A stretch of 64,000 nucleotides of DNA. Origin: Azonexus sp. (GTDB taxonomy: Bacteria; Pseudomonadota; Gammaproteobacteria; Burkholderiales; Rhodocyclaceae). The stretch spans positions 62,001 to 126,000 of the forward strand of contig JAUYSK010000007.1 in assembly GCA_030696345.1 (NCBI GenBank). Direction: 5' to 3'. A program made the position numbers and the translations under genes. Each line of letters opens with the position of its first letter. Position 1 is the first letter of the stretch. Of the stretch, positions 1-7,756 are shown piece by piece. The notes beneath the pieces were generated by a model. That model was not told where the DNA came from and did not search any database. It was given only the letters and a program-made list of their open reading frames with translations.

Positions 1-23
1 ACGAATAATAAATTTGGAGAAAA

Positions 24-137
24 ATGGCGAATTCTAAGGCTTATGGTTTTGCAGGTATGTTTGCTACCGCACATTTAAATTTCCGACAACTAATTACGTC
101 AAAACCAAGCAATTCCCTAAAAATTTTATAATTTAAA
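24..137 (+). CDS. possible 37-residue small ORF
   Basis: An ATG with a GGAG Shine-Dalgarno-like stretch six bases upstream opens a 37-codon frame ending in TAA. The product has a mixed, slightly hydrophobic start and no motif I recognise. It converges on the GNAT-like gene and overlaps its stop by a few bases. It could equally be chance in an AT-rich intergenic stretch at the window edge; nothing else is seen in bases 1-132. Confidence 0.15.
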
Positions 138-981
138 GATCAAGGGCAACAGTTTCAGAATACAAATAGTCAATATCCGAAGGCCCAAGTGTCTGACTTA
201 AAAACTGCTTCGGGTTAAAACCAGTTCTTACAAAAGCCAACTTTGGCACTTCAGCCAGAACTCGTCGCTCGACATGAGTCGTCATCATTCCCCGCCAAAA
301 CAAATGCCATTTCAGACGCGGCAAATATCGACCGAACGCGTCACCATCGCTAACATAAATGATCTGAGAGCATGGTAACCCCTTGAATTTGCTGCGCTTA
401 TAAATGATGTGACACCAGTCTGCCGGCTTACCAACGATTACATGTTGCAACCACGGAAAACTTGAATGATCTTGCCAAACCCTCAGCATCGCACCCGAAA
501 GGTTGCGCTCAATTTCATGAGACTCGGTCAGAACTTGACCGCAGATGGGAAACAGCGGCAGATTTGGAATAACTGCAACCCCTTCTTCCAGCGATTTGAA
601 CTTAAAGAACTGAAGCGTCCCGGCTACAACTTTGGTGGGTGAAAAATCAGTGAAGTGATACCCCGGCTGTGCAACAACACTCATAGCCAATTGCATGCTG
701 TACTTGCGGTAGCTATCGAGCACGCACCAACTCGTAATATTACAAAAACTCTCTTTTTGCCCACGAATGGTTCTGTCAGCGTAGTAGGCTCCGATGCCGC
801 CTACAATTTTTCCATCATCACGCATAATAAATCCGAAATTCGGACGGGTATCACACCAATTGGTCTGCAGACCAGAGATCCAGTCATTCGCAGTTCGTTT
901 GACTGGCATATTGGCTTCCAGAAATGCAGCGAACTCCGGCAGCGTCTGATCGGTGATTGGTTCAATAATTGGTTTGGCCAT
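133..981 (-). CDS. GNAT-like acyltransferase of the XrtA locus
   Basis: A 282-residue protein whose first 150 residues have the look of a GNAT N-acyltransferase: a strand with VGGIGAYYA, then SWCVLDSYRKYSMQL in the place of the acyl-CoA binding loop, then FKFKSLEE near the end of the fold. The usual R/Q-x-x-G-x-G/A loop is not preserved, so substrate and even activity are uncertain. The C-terminal half (about 150-282) resembles nothing I can name. It is the last visible gene of the leftward acyl-pathway run, four bases after hydrolase 1, so it is probably co-transcribed. The start is the ATG at 981; its Shine-Dalgarno is weak. Confidence 0.55.
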   Translation of the reverse strand: MAKPIIEPITDQTLPEFAAFLEANMPVKRTANDWISGLQTNWCDTRPNFGFIMRDDGKIVGGIGAYYADRTIRGQKESFCNITSWCVLDSYRKYSMQLAMSVVAQPGYHFTDFSPTKVVAGTLQFFKFKSLEEGVAVIPNLPLFPICGQVLTESHEIERNLSGAMLRVWQDHSSFPWLQHVIVGKPADWCHIIYKRSKFKGLPCSQIIYVSDGDAFGRYLPRLKWHLFWRGMMTTHVERRVLAEVPKLAFVRTGFNPKQFLSQTLGPSDIDYLYSETVALDL

Positions 982-985
982 AACG

Positions 986-1897
986 TTAGTTCGCCGCGTG
1001 ACTGGAGTCTTGATCTTGCATGGTCTGGAGACTGGAAAGCCAGTCTAAACCCCATTTGGCCACTTGGTCGCGCCATGCCCCGGACGAAAATGTGTGATCA
1101 GCATATTGAAGGTCATGGCGAACCAGCGAACAAGCTGCCAGAGCTTCCTGCCAGGCGGGTACTTGTTGAAGCAGGTCATCGAACTCTTTGGACACCATGT
1201 CACGCCCACTCATGACCAGCATGACCTGACCTTTGAAGCGAGAGAGCCCAACCAGCATTTTTTCTGGCAGGGATTTGCCACTGTCGTCATCGGATTTTGC
1301 GCTGTTATTGGAATGATTAGCACTATTCCCAGGCGTGCTAAATGCAACCGAAATCAATTTCACGGCCGACTTTATTGAGCCGATGAAATCGAACTTCAAG
1401 CTAAATACTTTTACCCAGAACGAGCGTTGTTTTAGTCGATCCAAGTAGTAATGTTTTACAACTGCTTTCGCCTGGCCTTCCTCAGTACGAACCCAAGGGT
1501 TAAGCATAACGATTCCCTTGACGCGAGCATCTTTGTAAGCATAAAACAAAGAAGATGAGCAGGCGTTGCATTCCCCCCACAGCACAACCTGTTTTAACGA
1601 AGGCGTTGCTTCAAAAAACCGGTCTAACGCGTTGCGAATATCGCTTTCCACATTTTCAAACCCGACATATTCACCGTAGCTGTCGCCCATACCACTGAAG
1701 TCGAAACGAAACACTGGAAAGCCTTGTCGGGCAAATTTGCGCGCCCAAAGTACGAGTTGGCGATGTCCACCGATGCGGTATTGCGGCCCCCCGGCAACCA
1801 TGACCAGAACCCCAAGTTCCGGACTTCCTGTGGCCGGATGAAGCATGCCAACCAATGGATGGCCGGCACTCTCGAAAACAATGGGAATTTCGTTCAT
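986..1897 (-). CDS. exosortase A system-associated hydrolase 1
   Basis: An alpha/beta hydrolase of 303 residues matching the family that accompanies XrtA loci (hydrolase 1, TIGR03100 type). It shows the oxyanion-side sequence VAGGPQYRIGGHRQ (35-47) and FDFSGMGDS (66-73). A nucleophile elbow WGECNA carries Cys110 where most relatives of the fold have Ser. Candidate acid and base lie in SGRDMVS and ADHTFS near the C-terminus. It overlaps hydrolase 2 by an ATGA, so the two are translationally coupled. It probably cleaves or transfers a thioester-bound acyl group made by the adjacent E1/E2/ACP genes; that role is inference. Residues 190-215 form a low-complexity Ser/Asn-rich insert. Confidence 0.85.
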   Translation of the reverse strand: MNEIPIVFESAGHPLVGMLHPATGSPELGVLVMVAGGPQYRIGGHRQLVLWARKFARQGFPVFRFDFSGMGDSYGEYVGFENVESDIRNALDRFFEATPSLKQVVLWGECNACSSSLFYAYKDARVKGIVMLNPWVRTEEGQAKAVVKHYYLDRLKQRSFWVKVFSLKFDFIGSIKSAVKLISVAFSTPGNSANHSNNSAKSDDDSGKSLPEKMLVGLSRFKGQVMLVMSGRDMVSKEFDDLLQQVPAWQEALAACSLVRHDLQYADHTFSSGAWRDQVAKWGLDWLSSLQTMQDQDSSHAAN

Positions 1898-2748
1898 TTA
1901 ATTGACCGCAGAAGTTGAACCCAGTCTGAAGTCTTTTTCACCAGATCGGGGGCTAAAAAACGGTCATGCAACCCCCAGAATGCCGGGCCATCGAAAACCG
2001 TAACCTCAGCGCTTGACCCCGAAAGCTGCCAGGCTTCGATGAGCTTCTGGCTACCGAGAGAAATGACGTTCTCCTCCCCTGCTCCCTTCTCGAACCAAGC
2101 GGCAGAAACGGAGTCTGGCGGCGTCAAATCTGCTAGCCGGAGGTTATCTATGGCCGTTGCAAGTTCGGGGTGCATTTCATATCCGGCTACTTCAATACTT
2201 TTGCCTTCGGCAAGTTGCGCTCGCATGCCACTCGTGGTTTCTTTCGGGATGTCGGTGCGATCCATATTGGCTGCAATCCGCATGCGCATGAACTGGGTAA
2301 AATAAGTTTTGCCGTCTACAACAGGTTGCCAGGCGATCAGCGATCGCTTTTTGTTGCTCTCCTGCCGCAAGGCAGCCAATGCGAGCGGAACACCTAAGCG
2401 AATGCCCAGAAGAGCAGTACAACCACCGGGCTTTTCCTCAAGCCACTCAATGCCTTGTAAAACGTTTTCTATCCAGATCTCCCAGCGCGCGTCGCCGTAT
2501 TCACCATCACTTTCGCCAGTACCATAGAGGTCAACGAGCAGGGTGCCAACTCCAAGCCTTGCCAGGGCTTGAGCCTGGATGGTTACCATGCTGCGGCAAC
2601 GATTCATCTCTTCGTTGAAAGCAGGAATGATTAGGACGTTACCCCAAGGCTTAACTTCACCTATGGGTTCATGATAAAGGGCGAAAATTCGCCCAGTTTT
2701 ACCATCCAGAAAGAAAGGATGCGGTGTAGAAATGCTGCTTTCCGCCAT
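1894..2748 (-). CDS. exosortase A system-associated hydrolase 2
   Basis: An alpha/beta hydrolase fold of 284 residues matching the XrtA hydrolase 2 family (TIGR03101 type). It shows IIPAFNEEMNRCR (40-52) and VDLYGTGESDGEYGD (72-86). At the expected GxSxG elbow it reads GIRLG, with Arg117 in the place of the nucleophilic serine, so it may bind rather than hydrolyse its ligand. The ATG at 2748 is preferred over a TTG at 2766 because GAGAG lies about ten bases upstream of it. The stop overlaps the start of hydrolase 1. It sits 31 bases downstream of an acyl carrier protein gene, in the same transcription unit. Confidence 0.82.
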   Translation of the reverse strand: MAESSISTPHPFFLDGKTGRIFALYHEPIGEVKPWGNVLIIPAFNEEMNRCRSMVTIQAQALARLGVGTLLVDLYGTGESDGEYGDARWEIWIENVLQGIEWLEEKPGGCTALLGIRLGVPLALAALRQESNKKRSLIAWQPVVDGKTYFTQFMRMRIAANMDRTDIPKETTSGMRAQLAEGKSIEVAGYEMHPELATAIDNLRLADLTPPDSVSAAWFEKGAGEENVISLGSQKLIEAWQLSGSSAEVTVFDGPAFWGLHDRFLAPDLVKKTSDWVQLLRSIK

Positions 2749-2779
2749 GCTATTTGGTTCTCTCAATACCAGCGATAAA

Positions 2780-3043
2780 TCATGATTTTTTTCGGAGCAC
2801 GAACTCAGCCATTCGTGTCAGCGTACCAAGATTGTCGATATTGATTTCTTCCTGAGCCAGCGCAATCTCATAATGCTTCTCGTACCAGGCGATCAGTTCC
2901 AGCAAACCGGTTGAGTCAATGAGACCAGTCGCAGGGATGATGTCATCCAGTTCTAGTTCAGAAGCGTCGTCACCCGTTTGTGCGGCGATCTCGACTACTT
3001 TTGCCTTGATCTCTGCTTCGATTGATTCTTTGGTCAGTGCCAT
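2780..3043 (-). CDS. acyl carrier protein (first)
   Basis: An 87-residue stand-alone carrier protein with the phosphopantetheine attachment motif in GLIDSTGLLEL (Ser44) and the helix pattern of an acyl or peptidyl carrier. It lies 15 bases after the E2 gene and just before the two hydrolase genes, which suggests it carries the acyl group delivered by the E1/E2 pair or by the acyl-CoA ligase at 7757. Similar small carriers are common in XrtA loci. It is not the housekeeping AcpP: the sequence around Ser44 differs and there is no fab gene nearby. Confidence 0.85.
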   Translation of the reverse strand: MALTKESIEAEIKAKVVEIAAQTGDDASELELDDIIPATGLIDSTGLLELIAWYEKHYEIALAQEEINIDNLGTLTRMAEFVLRKKS

Positions 3044-3058
3044 CTGTGTTCCCTTGGG

Positions 3059-4168
3059 TTAACTTTTCTTGGGCGATGATAATTTTTTAAGTGCTGCCAC
3101 AACCTGCCCACCGTTGAGCACGCGATGATCGTAGCTCGCTCCAAGCACACCTCGGCCATCCTGCCCTGCTGCATGGGCGACCATGAGGGATGTATGTGGA
3201 GAAAGTATGGGAATATGGCGTTTAACTTTCCAGCGCTCCATGCTGGAGAATGCAATCGTTGCGCCGGACGCTTCCGATTCACGCAGATTGTGCCCTGCAG
3301 CACGACGGAGCACGTCACCGAGCGAATTGACAAATCCGAACTCATCCAACGCCTGTGACTGGCGAACCACAGCCAGATAAAGCGACTCTCCTGCCTGGAT
3401 GGTAAAACCAAGATTAACCGGCGCGTATTCAAAGCGTTTGTTGCCAACGAAGGTGGCATTCAGACGCTGCGTCTCCCGCGCGAGCTCAACGAGTCGCCAA
3501 GCCATCAATGGCAGCAAGGGCGGCATCAGCAGACCCTTTTCATCCTGGAAGCGTTTGGCGTATTCAGCCCAAGGCGCAAGATCGTAGTCAATTTCGATAT
3601 ATCCGGGTACCGCAAAATCGCGATGCCAGGCCACCGTGGCAGCCATGCCTTTTTCTTCACGGGTGAGATTGACCTGATTGCCTTCAACCTCTGGCAGAAC
3701 ATCAAGCACTTGCGAGACTGCAGATAATTTAGCCTCAACTTTCGCGCCGCCCTTTGTTGCAAGGTAGCGTTCGACCGCCTCGACGGTCACCCGCCCGTCA
3801 ACCTGAGGGATAAGTTCGGCTTGCAAACCATTTTGTTCAAGAAGGATGCGAGCTTTGGCAGTTACTTGGGAAACCTTTGAAGCAGACTGGCCTGCTGCGG
3901 CATCCTGAATCTCCGGGACAGCTTCGTCTTTGCTCTCCCCCAGCCAGAGCATGACGCTCCCAACCTTAACAACCTCCTCTGCTTTAGCTACAAAACCAAG
4001 TACATAGCCTTCCGAAGGTGCGGTCACATCAAGCACCGCTTTGTCAGTCTCTATTTGCCCGACAATCTGGCCCGATTGAAGTTTGTCGCCAACGCCCACA
4101 TCAAAGGCCAGAACCTTGACCTCATCATCGTTGTTGTTGATTCTTGGTACGTAAATTGGTGTCGCCAT
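3059..4168 (-). CDS. 2-oxoacid dehydrogenase E2-like acyltransferase
   Basis: A 369-residue dihydrolipoamide acyltransferase-like protein. Residues 1-78 are a lipoyl domain with ETDKA (Lys43 is the lipoylation site). About 95-138 is a peripheral subunit-binding domain (TAKARILLEQNGL...VEAVERYL). The rest is a catalytic domain ending in SYDHRVLNGG, where His is kept and the usual DHRxxDG Asp is Asn. It is short but complete for the family. It follows the fused E1 gene by 17 bases. No E3 (lipoamide dehydrogenase) is in the window, so E3 may be shared with the central complexes, or the acyl-lipoyl group may be passed on to a carrier protein without full oxidative cycling. Confidence 0.85.
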   Translation of the reverse strand: MATPIYVPRINNNDDEVKVLAFDVGVGDKLQSGQIVGQIETDKAVLDVTAPSEGYVLGFVAKAEEVVKVGSVMLWLGESKDEAVPEIQDAAAGQSASKVSQVTAKARILLEQNGLQAELIPQVDGRVTVEAVERYLATKGGAKVEAKLSAVSQVLDVLPEVEGNQVNLTREEKGMAATVAWHRDFAVPGYIEIDYDLAPWAEYAKRFQDEKGLLMPPLLPLMAWRLVELARETQRLNATFVGNKRFEYAPVNLGFTIQAGESLYLAVVRQSQALDEFGFVNSLGDVLRRAAGHNLRESEASGATIAFSSMERWKVKRHIPILSPHTSLMVAHAAGQDGRGVLGASYDHRVLNGGQVVAALKKLSSPKKS

Positions 4169-4185
4169 CGTTAATTTTCCAGAAA

Positions 4186-6171
4186 CTACAGGATATTCAT
4201 TACAGCTGAGACGATTGCTTCCTCATCCGGCAGTTGCACGCTTTCCATGCTTCGCGCTGATGCTATAGGCACCGGCGCACTACCCAATCGAGCCACCTTG
4301 CCCCGGTAACCATTCTCGGCAAGCATTGCCAGCACTTCTGCACTGAACCCGAACTGATGGTGGGCTTCTTCGACCACAAGAATGCGGGGGCGATGGAGCA
4401 ATGCTTTCAACAGCGCGAAACGAGGCAATGGGGATAGCAGGGCCGGGGCAATGATCTCCACGGACAGTTCTTCGTTTTCCTCGAGAATTCGGGCAGCTTT
4501 TTCCGCTATCGGCAACATTCCGCCGTACGAGAGCAAAGTGATATCGGGTTCGGCACTTCCGCTGCGGAGCGTCGGAAACAATTCGCCGGCAACATCGCCT
4601 GCATCTACCGCAATTTCTTCGTATCCTTGTGAGCTGAGTTTTTCCCCGTAAAGCAGTTTGTGCTCGAGGAACAGCGTTGGATTGGGCCAACGGGTCGAAG
4701 CATCAATGAGAAGCTGTCCGATATTGTGACGATGACTGCCGAAGATCACAGTCAACCCAGGTACCGAGATAAAAATATTCTCAGGGCTTTGGCTGTGGGT
4801 CGGACCGTATCCACGTCTTCCACCACACGGTGCACGAATCACGATGGGCACCGCAGATTCGGCAAACATGCCGGGAAATTTCACGGCATGGTTATAAATT
4901 TGATCCATGCAGAGGGTCAAAAAGTCGGCAAACATGATCTCGACAATCGGCTTTTTGCCAGCCATTGCTAAGCCAATCCCAGCCCCCGTAATACCGGCTT
5001 CGCTAATTGGTGTAGAGATCACCCTGCCCTTGTATTTTTCGGAAAGGCCTGCGGTTACCTTGAATGCACCACCGTAGGGATCGTGTAAGTCCTCGCCAAG
5101 CAGCACGACGTTTTCGTCATGTTCAAGAAGCTTCTGCAATGCATCGTTCAGTGCCAACCTGACGTTTGCCAAGCCGGTTTCCGCCTTGGGAAAATCGATA
5201 GTCAAAGCCGGTTTGAAAGCGTGTTCCGGAACCTGGTCGAAAATGGAAAGGGAAGATTCCATCGCGGCCTTTTCCACCTCCGCAAGATAAGCAACTACTG
5301 CGGACTTGATCTGCTCAATCTGGTCAGGCGCAATGCGAGCACCTAAAGCCATCAGTGGATCAGCCGCAACAAGCTCTTCTCGCTCGGCAATATCCCTGAG
5401 ATCGTCACCCTTGCTATGTGGCCCTAATCTGCCAGTGTCGATCACTAGCATTCCGGGCCGACGATTCTCACGCAGTTCTTCAACTACCGCTTCAACCTGA
5501 CCTGAGAAGTCTTCATCACGGTCGCTAAGGCGCCACGCGGAAAGGCCGAATGCCTTGCCCCGCGCGACGATATCTCCGCCAATGGTATCTCTCGTATAGG
5601 TCGTCTGAGCAATGCCGTTGTGCTCAACCACAAAAAGAACCGGGACATTCCAGATTGAAGCCAGGTTCATGCTCTCGTAGAGCAACCCTTCACCTAAGGT
5701 GCCATCGCCAATGACGATCGCCACAATTCCCTCGCTGGATCTCAACTTCAATGCCGTAGCCAGACCAACGCCAATACCCGTCATCCCAGCCTGAACGCCA
5801 TTGCTGTGAAAATTGCGGTAAGCCAAGTGCTGGCTACCACCATAGCCCGCACAGACACCCGCCTGACGCCCCATGATTTCGGCAACCAGGCCCAGAAAAT
5901 CACCGGAATATGTCAGGAAGTGACCATGATTTCGATGATTTGAGAGCACATAATCGTCAGGATGATTGAGCGCCCGCACAACCGACATCTGACAGATTTC
6001 CTGCCCAAGGCAGGTATGTGTGGTTCCGGATACCAAGCCACGTCCGAATAACTCGAGAATCAGCTTTTCGGCTTCACGGATCAGGTGGCCATAGGCAAAC
6101 AGCGCTTCGGGTGTTTTGCCGATGCTCGGCTTACCGAATGTATCGATACTGAAGATCGGGGAAATTGCCAT
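4186..6171 (-). CDS. fused E1 alpha/beta thiamine-diphosphate 2-oxoacid dehydrogenase
   Basis: A 661-residue protein joining both E1 subunits. The alpha half (1-310) has the thiamine-diphosphate motif GDG(155)...N185. The beta half (about 330-661) has NVVLLGEDLHDPYGG, STPISEAGITGAGIGLA and the transketolase C-terminal region. Separate subunits are usual in acetoin, pyruvate and branched-chain E1 enzymes; fusion to about 660 residues is known but less common. It decarboxylates a 2-oxo acid and should reductively acylate the lipoyl domain of the next gene's product. The substrate cannot be read from the sequence. Neighbours are ACP genes on both sides, which ties it to acyl-ACP formation rather than central metabolism (inference). 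Confidence 0.85.
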   Translation of the reverse strand: MAISPIFSIDTFGKPSIGKTPEALFAYGHLIREAEKLILELFGRGLVSGTTHTCLGQEICQMSVVRALNHPDDYVLSNHRNHGHFLTYSGDFLGLVAEIMGRQAGVCAGYGGSQHLAYRNFHSNGVQAGMTGIGVGLATALKLRSSEGIVAIVIGDGTLGEGLLYESMNLASIWNVPVLFVVEHNGIAQTTYTRDTIGGDIVARGKAFGLSAWRLSDRDEDFSGQVEAVVEELRENRRPGMLVIDTGRLGPHSKGDDLRDIAEREELVAADPLMALGARIAPDQIEQIKSAVVAYLAEVEKAAMESSLSIFDQVPEHAFKPALTIDFPKAETGLANVRLALNDALQKLLEHDENVVLLGEDLHDPYGGAFKVTAGLSEKYKGRVISTPISEAGITGAGIGLAMAGKKPIVEIMFADFLTLCMDQIYNHAVKFPGMFAESAVPIVIRAPCGGRRGYGPTHSQSPENIFISVPGLTVIFGSHRHNIGQLLIDASTRWPNPTLFLEHKLLYGEKLSSQGYEEIAVDAGDVAGELFPTLRSGSAEPDITLLSYGGMLPIAEKAARILEENEELSVEIIAPALLSPLPRFALLKALLHRPRILVVEEAHHQFGFSAEVLAMLAENGYRGKVARLGSAPVPIASARSMESVQLPDEEAIVSAVMNIL

Positions 6172-6246
6172 CTAGCAGTCCAAAATTAAATCACATGTTG
6201 CAATGTCGATTCGGCGGAAGCCGCAGGAGCCTCACGTAACCCGAAA

Positions 6247-6507
6247 TCAGGTCTCCAAAACACCAGCTTTGCCGCGCACGAAGGACAGCAATGACCCGAA
6301 GGTGGCAAACACCGCACCATCGATTTCATCGTCTTCCACAGTGCATTGAAACCGCTCTTCTATAGCCGCAATCAGCGCAATAACTGCCATTGAGTCCAAT
6401 TCGGGGACACTTCCCAGCAAAGGGGTCACATCATCGTAAGCCGCTGCGCGACCTTCCAGATGGAGCACATCGTCAAGCATCATCTTAACTTCACGCCTAA
6501 AATTCAT
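6247..6507 (-). CDS. acyl carrier protein (second)
   Basis: An 86-residue carrier protein with the attachment motif PELDSMAVIALI (Ser39) and a C-terminal helix ending in GSLLSFVRGK. It is the first gene of the E1-E2-ACP-hydrolase run, separated from E1 by 75 bases. The ATG at 6507 is used; a GTG codon directly before it is the alternative. Having two different carriers flanking one E1/E2 pair suggests distinct loading and acceptor carriers. No convincing sigma-70 or sigma-54 promoter was found in the 150 bases upstream. Confidence 0.82.
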   Translation of the reverse strand: MNFRREVKMMLDDVLHLEGRAAAYDDVTPLLGSVPELDSMAVIALIAAIEERFQCTVEDDEIDGAVFATFGSLLSFVRGKAGVLET

Positions 6508-6663
6508 CACTGAGCCCTGAAATTTATGAGGTAGGGGAATGTAACAGCGCCAGGGAAAATGACAGCGTGAGATACTTCACGGCATATTTGTCTATTTATG
6601 CGTCATCCTAATTTACGCACCACATTTTATCACTTGATTCGATCTCTTTCATTGCAGTGCATG

Positions 6664-7527
6664 TCAGAACAACACATGCCTAGAGTACGAAAGGTACCTT
6701 AAGCCAATCCAATGGCAAGTCAAGCTCTGGATGTGCGCGCGAATTGCCTTTGCCCTATTCCCTGCCACTCGCTCAACTACCGAGACATCGTGCCACGCAG
6801 CAGACATTCGCCTTCTAATGAGCTGAGATGTTATCCGATCAGGAAACTGACCAAGCATCCGGCTATAGAGCACAACCCTGCTCTGAACAAATCTTGGTGA
6901 TTTGCTCAAGGAGTCGGGAGAATCGTTATACCGAAATGTTGGCTCGCTACGCGATGCAATTTTTTTGCCATCCAACGCCAATCTAAACCCGAGCCATGTC
7001 CATTCCATGTAGGGATGGGGATCCTCAAAATATTTGACCGGAATGCTCGATGACCGGAAGAGGTGGTTGCAATTGTGAAGCCAGTTTTGAGAAAATATTT
7101 CTTTCAGTGGATTGGCAGAGACGTTTTGCAAGCGTGAATACATCAGCTGGTCAATCCCGGCTTGGCATGCGTAACCGTTTGTAACAACCAAATCCATGGT
7201 TTTGTCTTGTTTCAGAACATTCAGCCTGAAATCCAACGCATAGGGCAGATATTCGTCATCGTCGTCGAGAAACGAGTAAAACTCCGTGGTCACGGCAACT
7301 CGTCCAGCAAGATGTGCCTTGGTCAATGAGGCCTCAGCTATCTGCAACACCTCCAAATCACTTTGTGCTCTTAACAAAGCCAGCAGACCAGCATCAAAGG
7401 ATTGACCGTTAACAACGACCAATATTTGAACCGGTTGCGCGGAAGCCAGACGAACAGATTCTATCGCTCCAAGTAGCGATTGCCTGCGGCGAGTCTCGCA
7501 GAGGGTTGGAATGATTACTGTAATCAA
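6664..7527 (-). CDS. family 2 glycosyltransferase
   Basis: A 287-residue GT-A fold transferase beginning ITVIIPT, with VVVNGQS at about 38 and the acidic run FLDDDDEYLPYALDFR (about 90-105) as the nucleotide-sugar/metal DxD region. It is cytoplasmic with no membrane segment. The start is TTG at 7527, chosen because the conserved first strand begins immediately after it; the Shine-Dalgarno is poor. It is upstream of and co-directional with the ACP-E1-E2 genes but 150 bases away, so it may be a separate unit. It probably adds a sugar to the exopolysaccharide repeat or to the acylated product; donor and acceptor are unknown. Confidence 0.8.
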   Translation of the reverse strand: MITVIIPTLCETRRRQSLLGAIESVRLASAQPVQILVVVNGQSFDAGLLALLRAQSDLEVLQIAEASLTKAHLAGRVAVTTEFYSFLDDDDEYLPYALDFRLNVLKQDKTMDLVVTNGYACQAGIDQLMYSRLQNVSANPLKEIFSQNWLHNCNHLFRSSSIPVKYFEDPHPYMEWTWLGFRLALDGKKIASRSEPTFRYNDSPDSLSKSPRFVQSRVVLYSRMLGQFPDRITSQLIRRRMSAAWHDVSVVERVAGNRAKAIRAHIQSLTCHWIGLRYLSYSRHVLF

Positions 7528-7756
7528 AAAGAATTATCCACGTTTGGCAAGACGTCATTTTCCGCAGGGTACCCGAGCTTAGAACACTGACAAAACAAGC
7601 TCTTGAATATGGGACTCCTGAACCTAAAATCAGGCTCAACGGTCCAAAATCCCCGACTATATCGCTCAAAAACAGCTCGATCTTGGCACAGATAGCCATT
7701 TCAGACTGTGAGATACTCCACGTCGTCATAGCTTTTATTCGCCAGACTTCCTGCCC

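Noticed and set aside
655..1215. 186-codon rightward open frame across the GNAT-like and hydrolase 1 genes
   Set aside because: Overlaps two recognisable leftward genes and has no domain.
7684..7700. TGGCAC upstream of the acyl-CoA ligase as a sigma-54 promoter
   Set aside because: A perfect -24-like hexamer, but the following GC is two bases off the required spacing (TGGCAC-N5-GCCAT).
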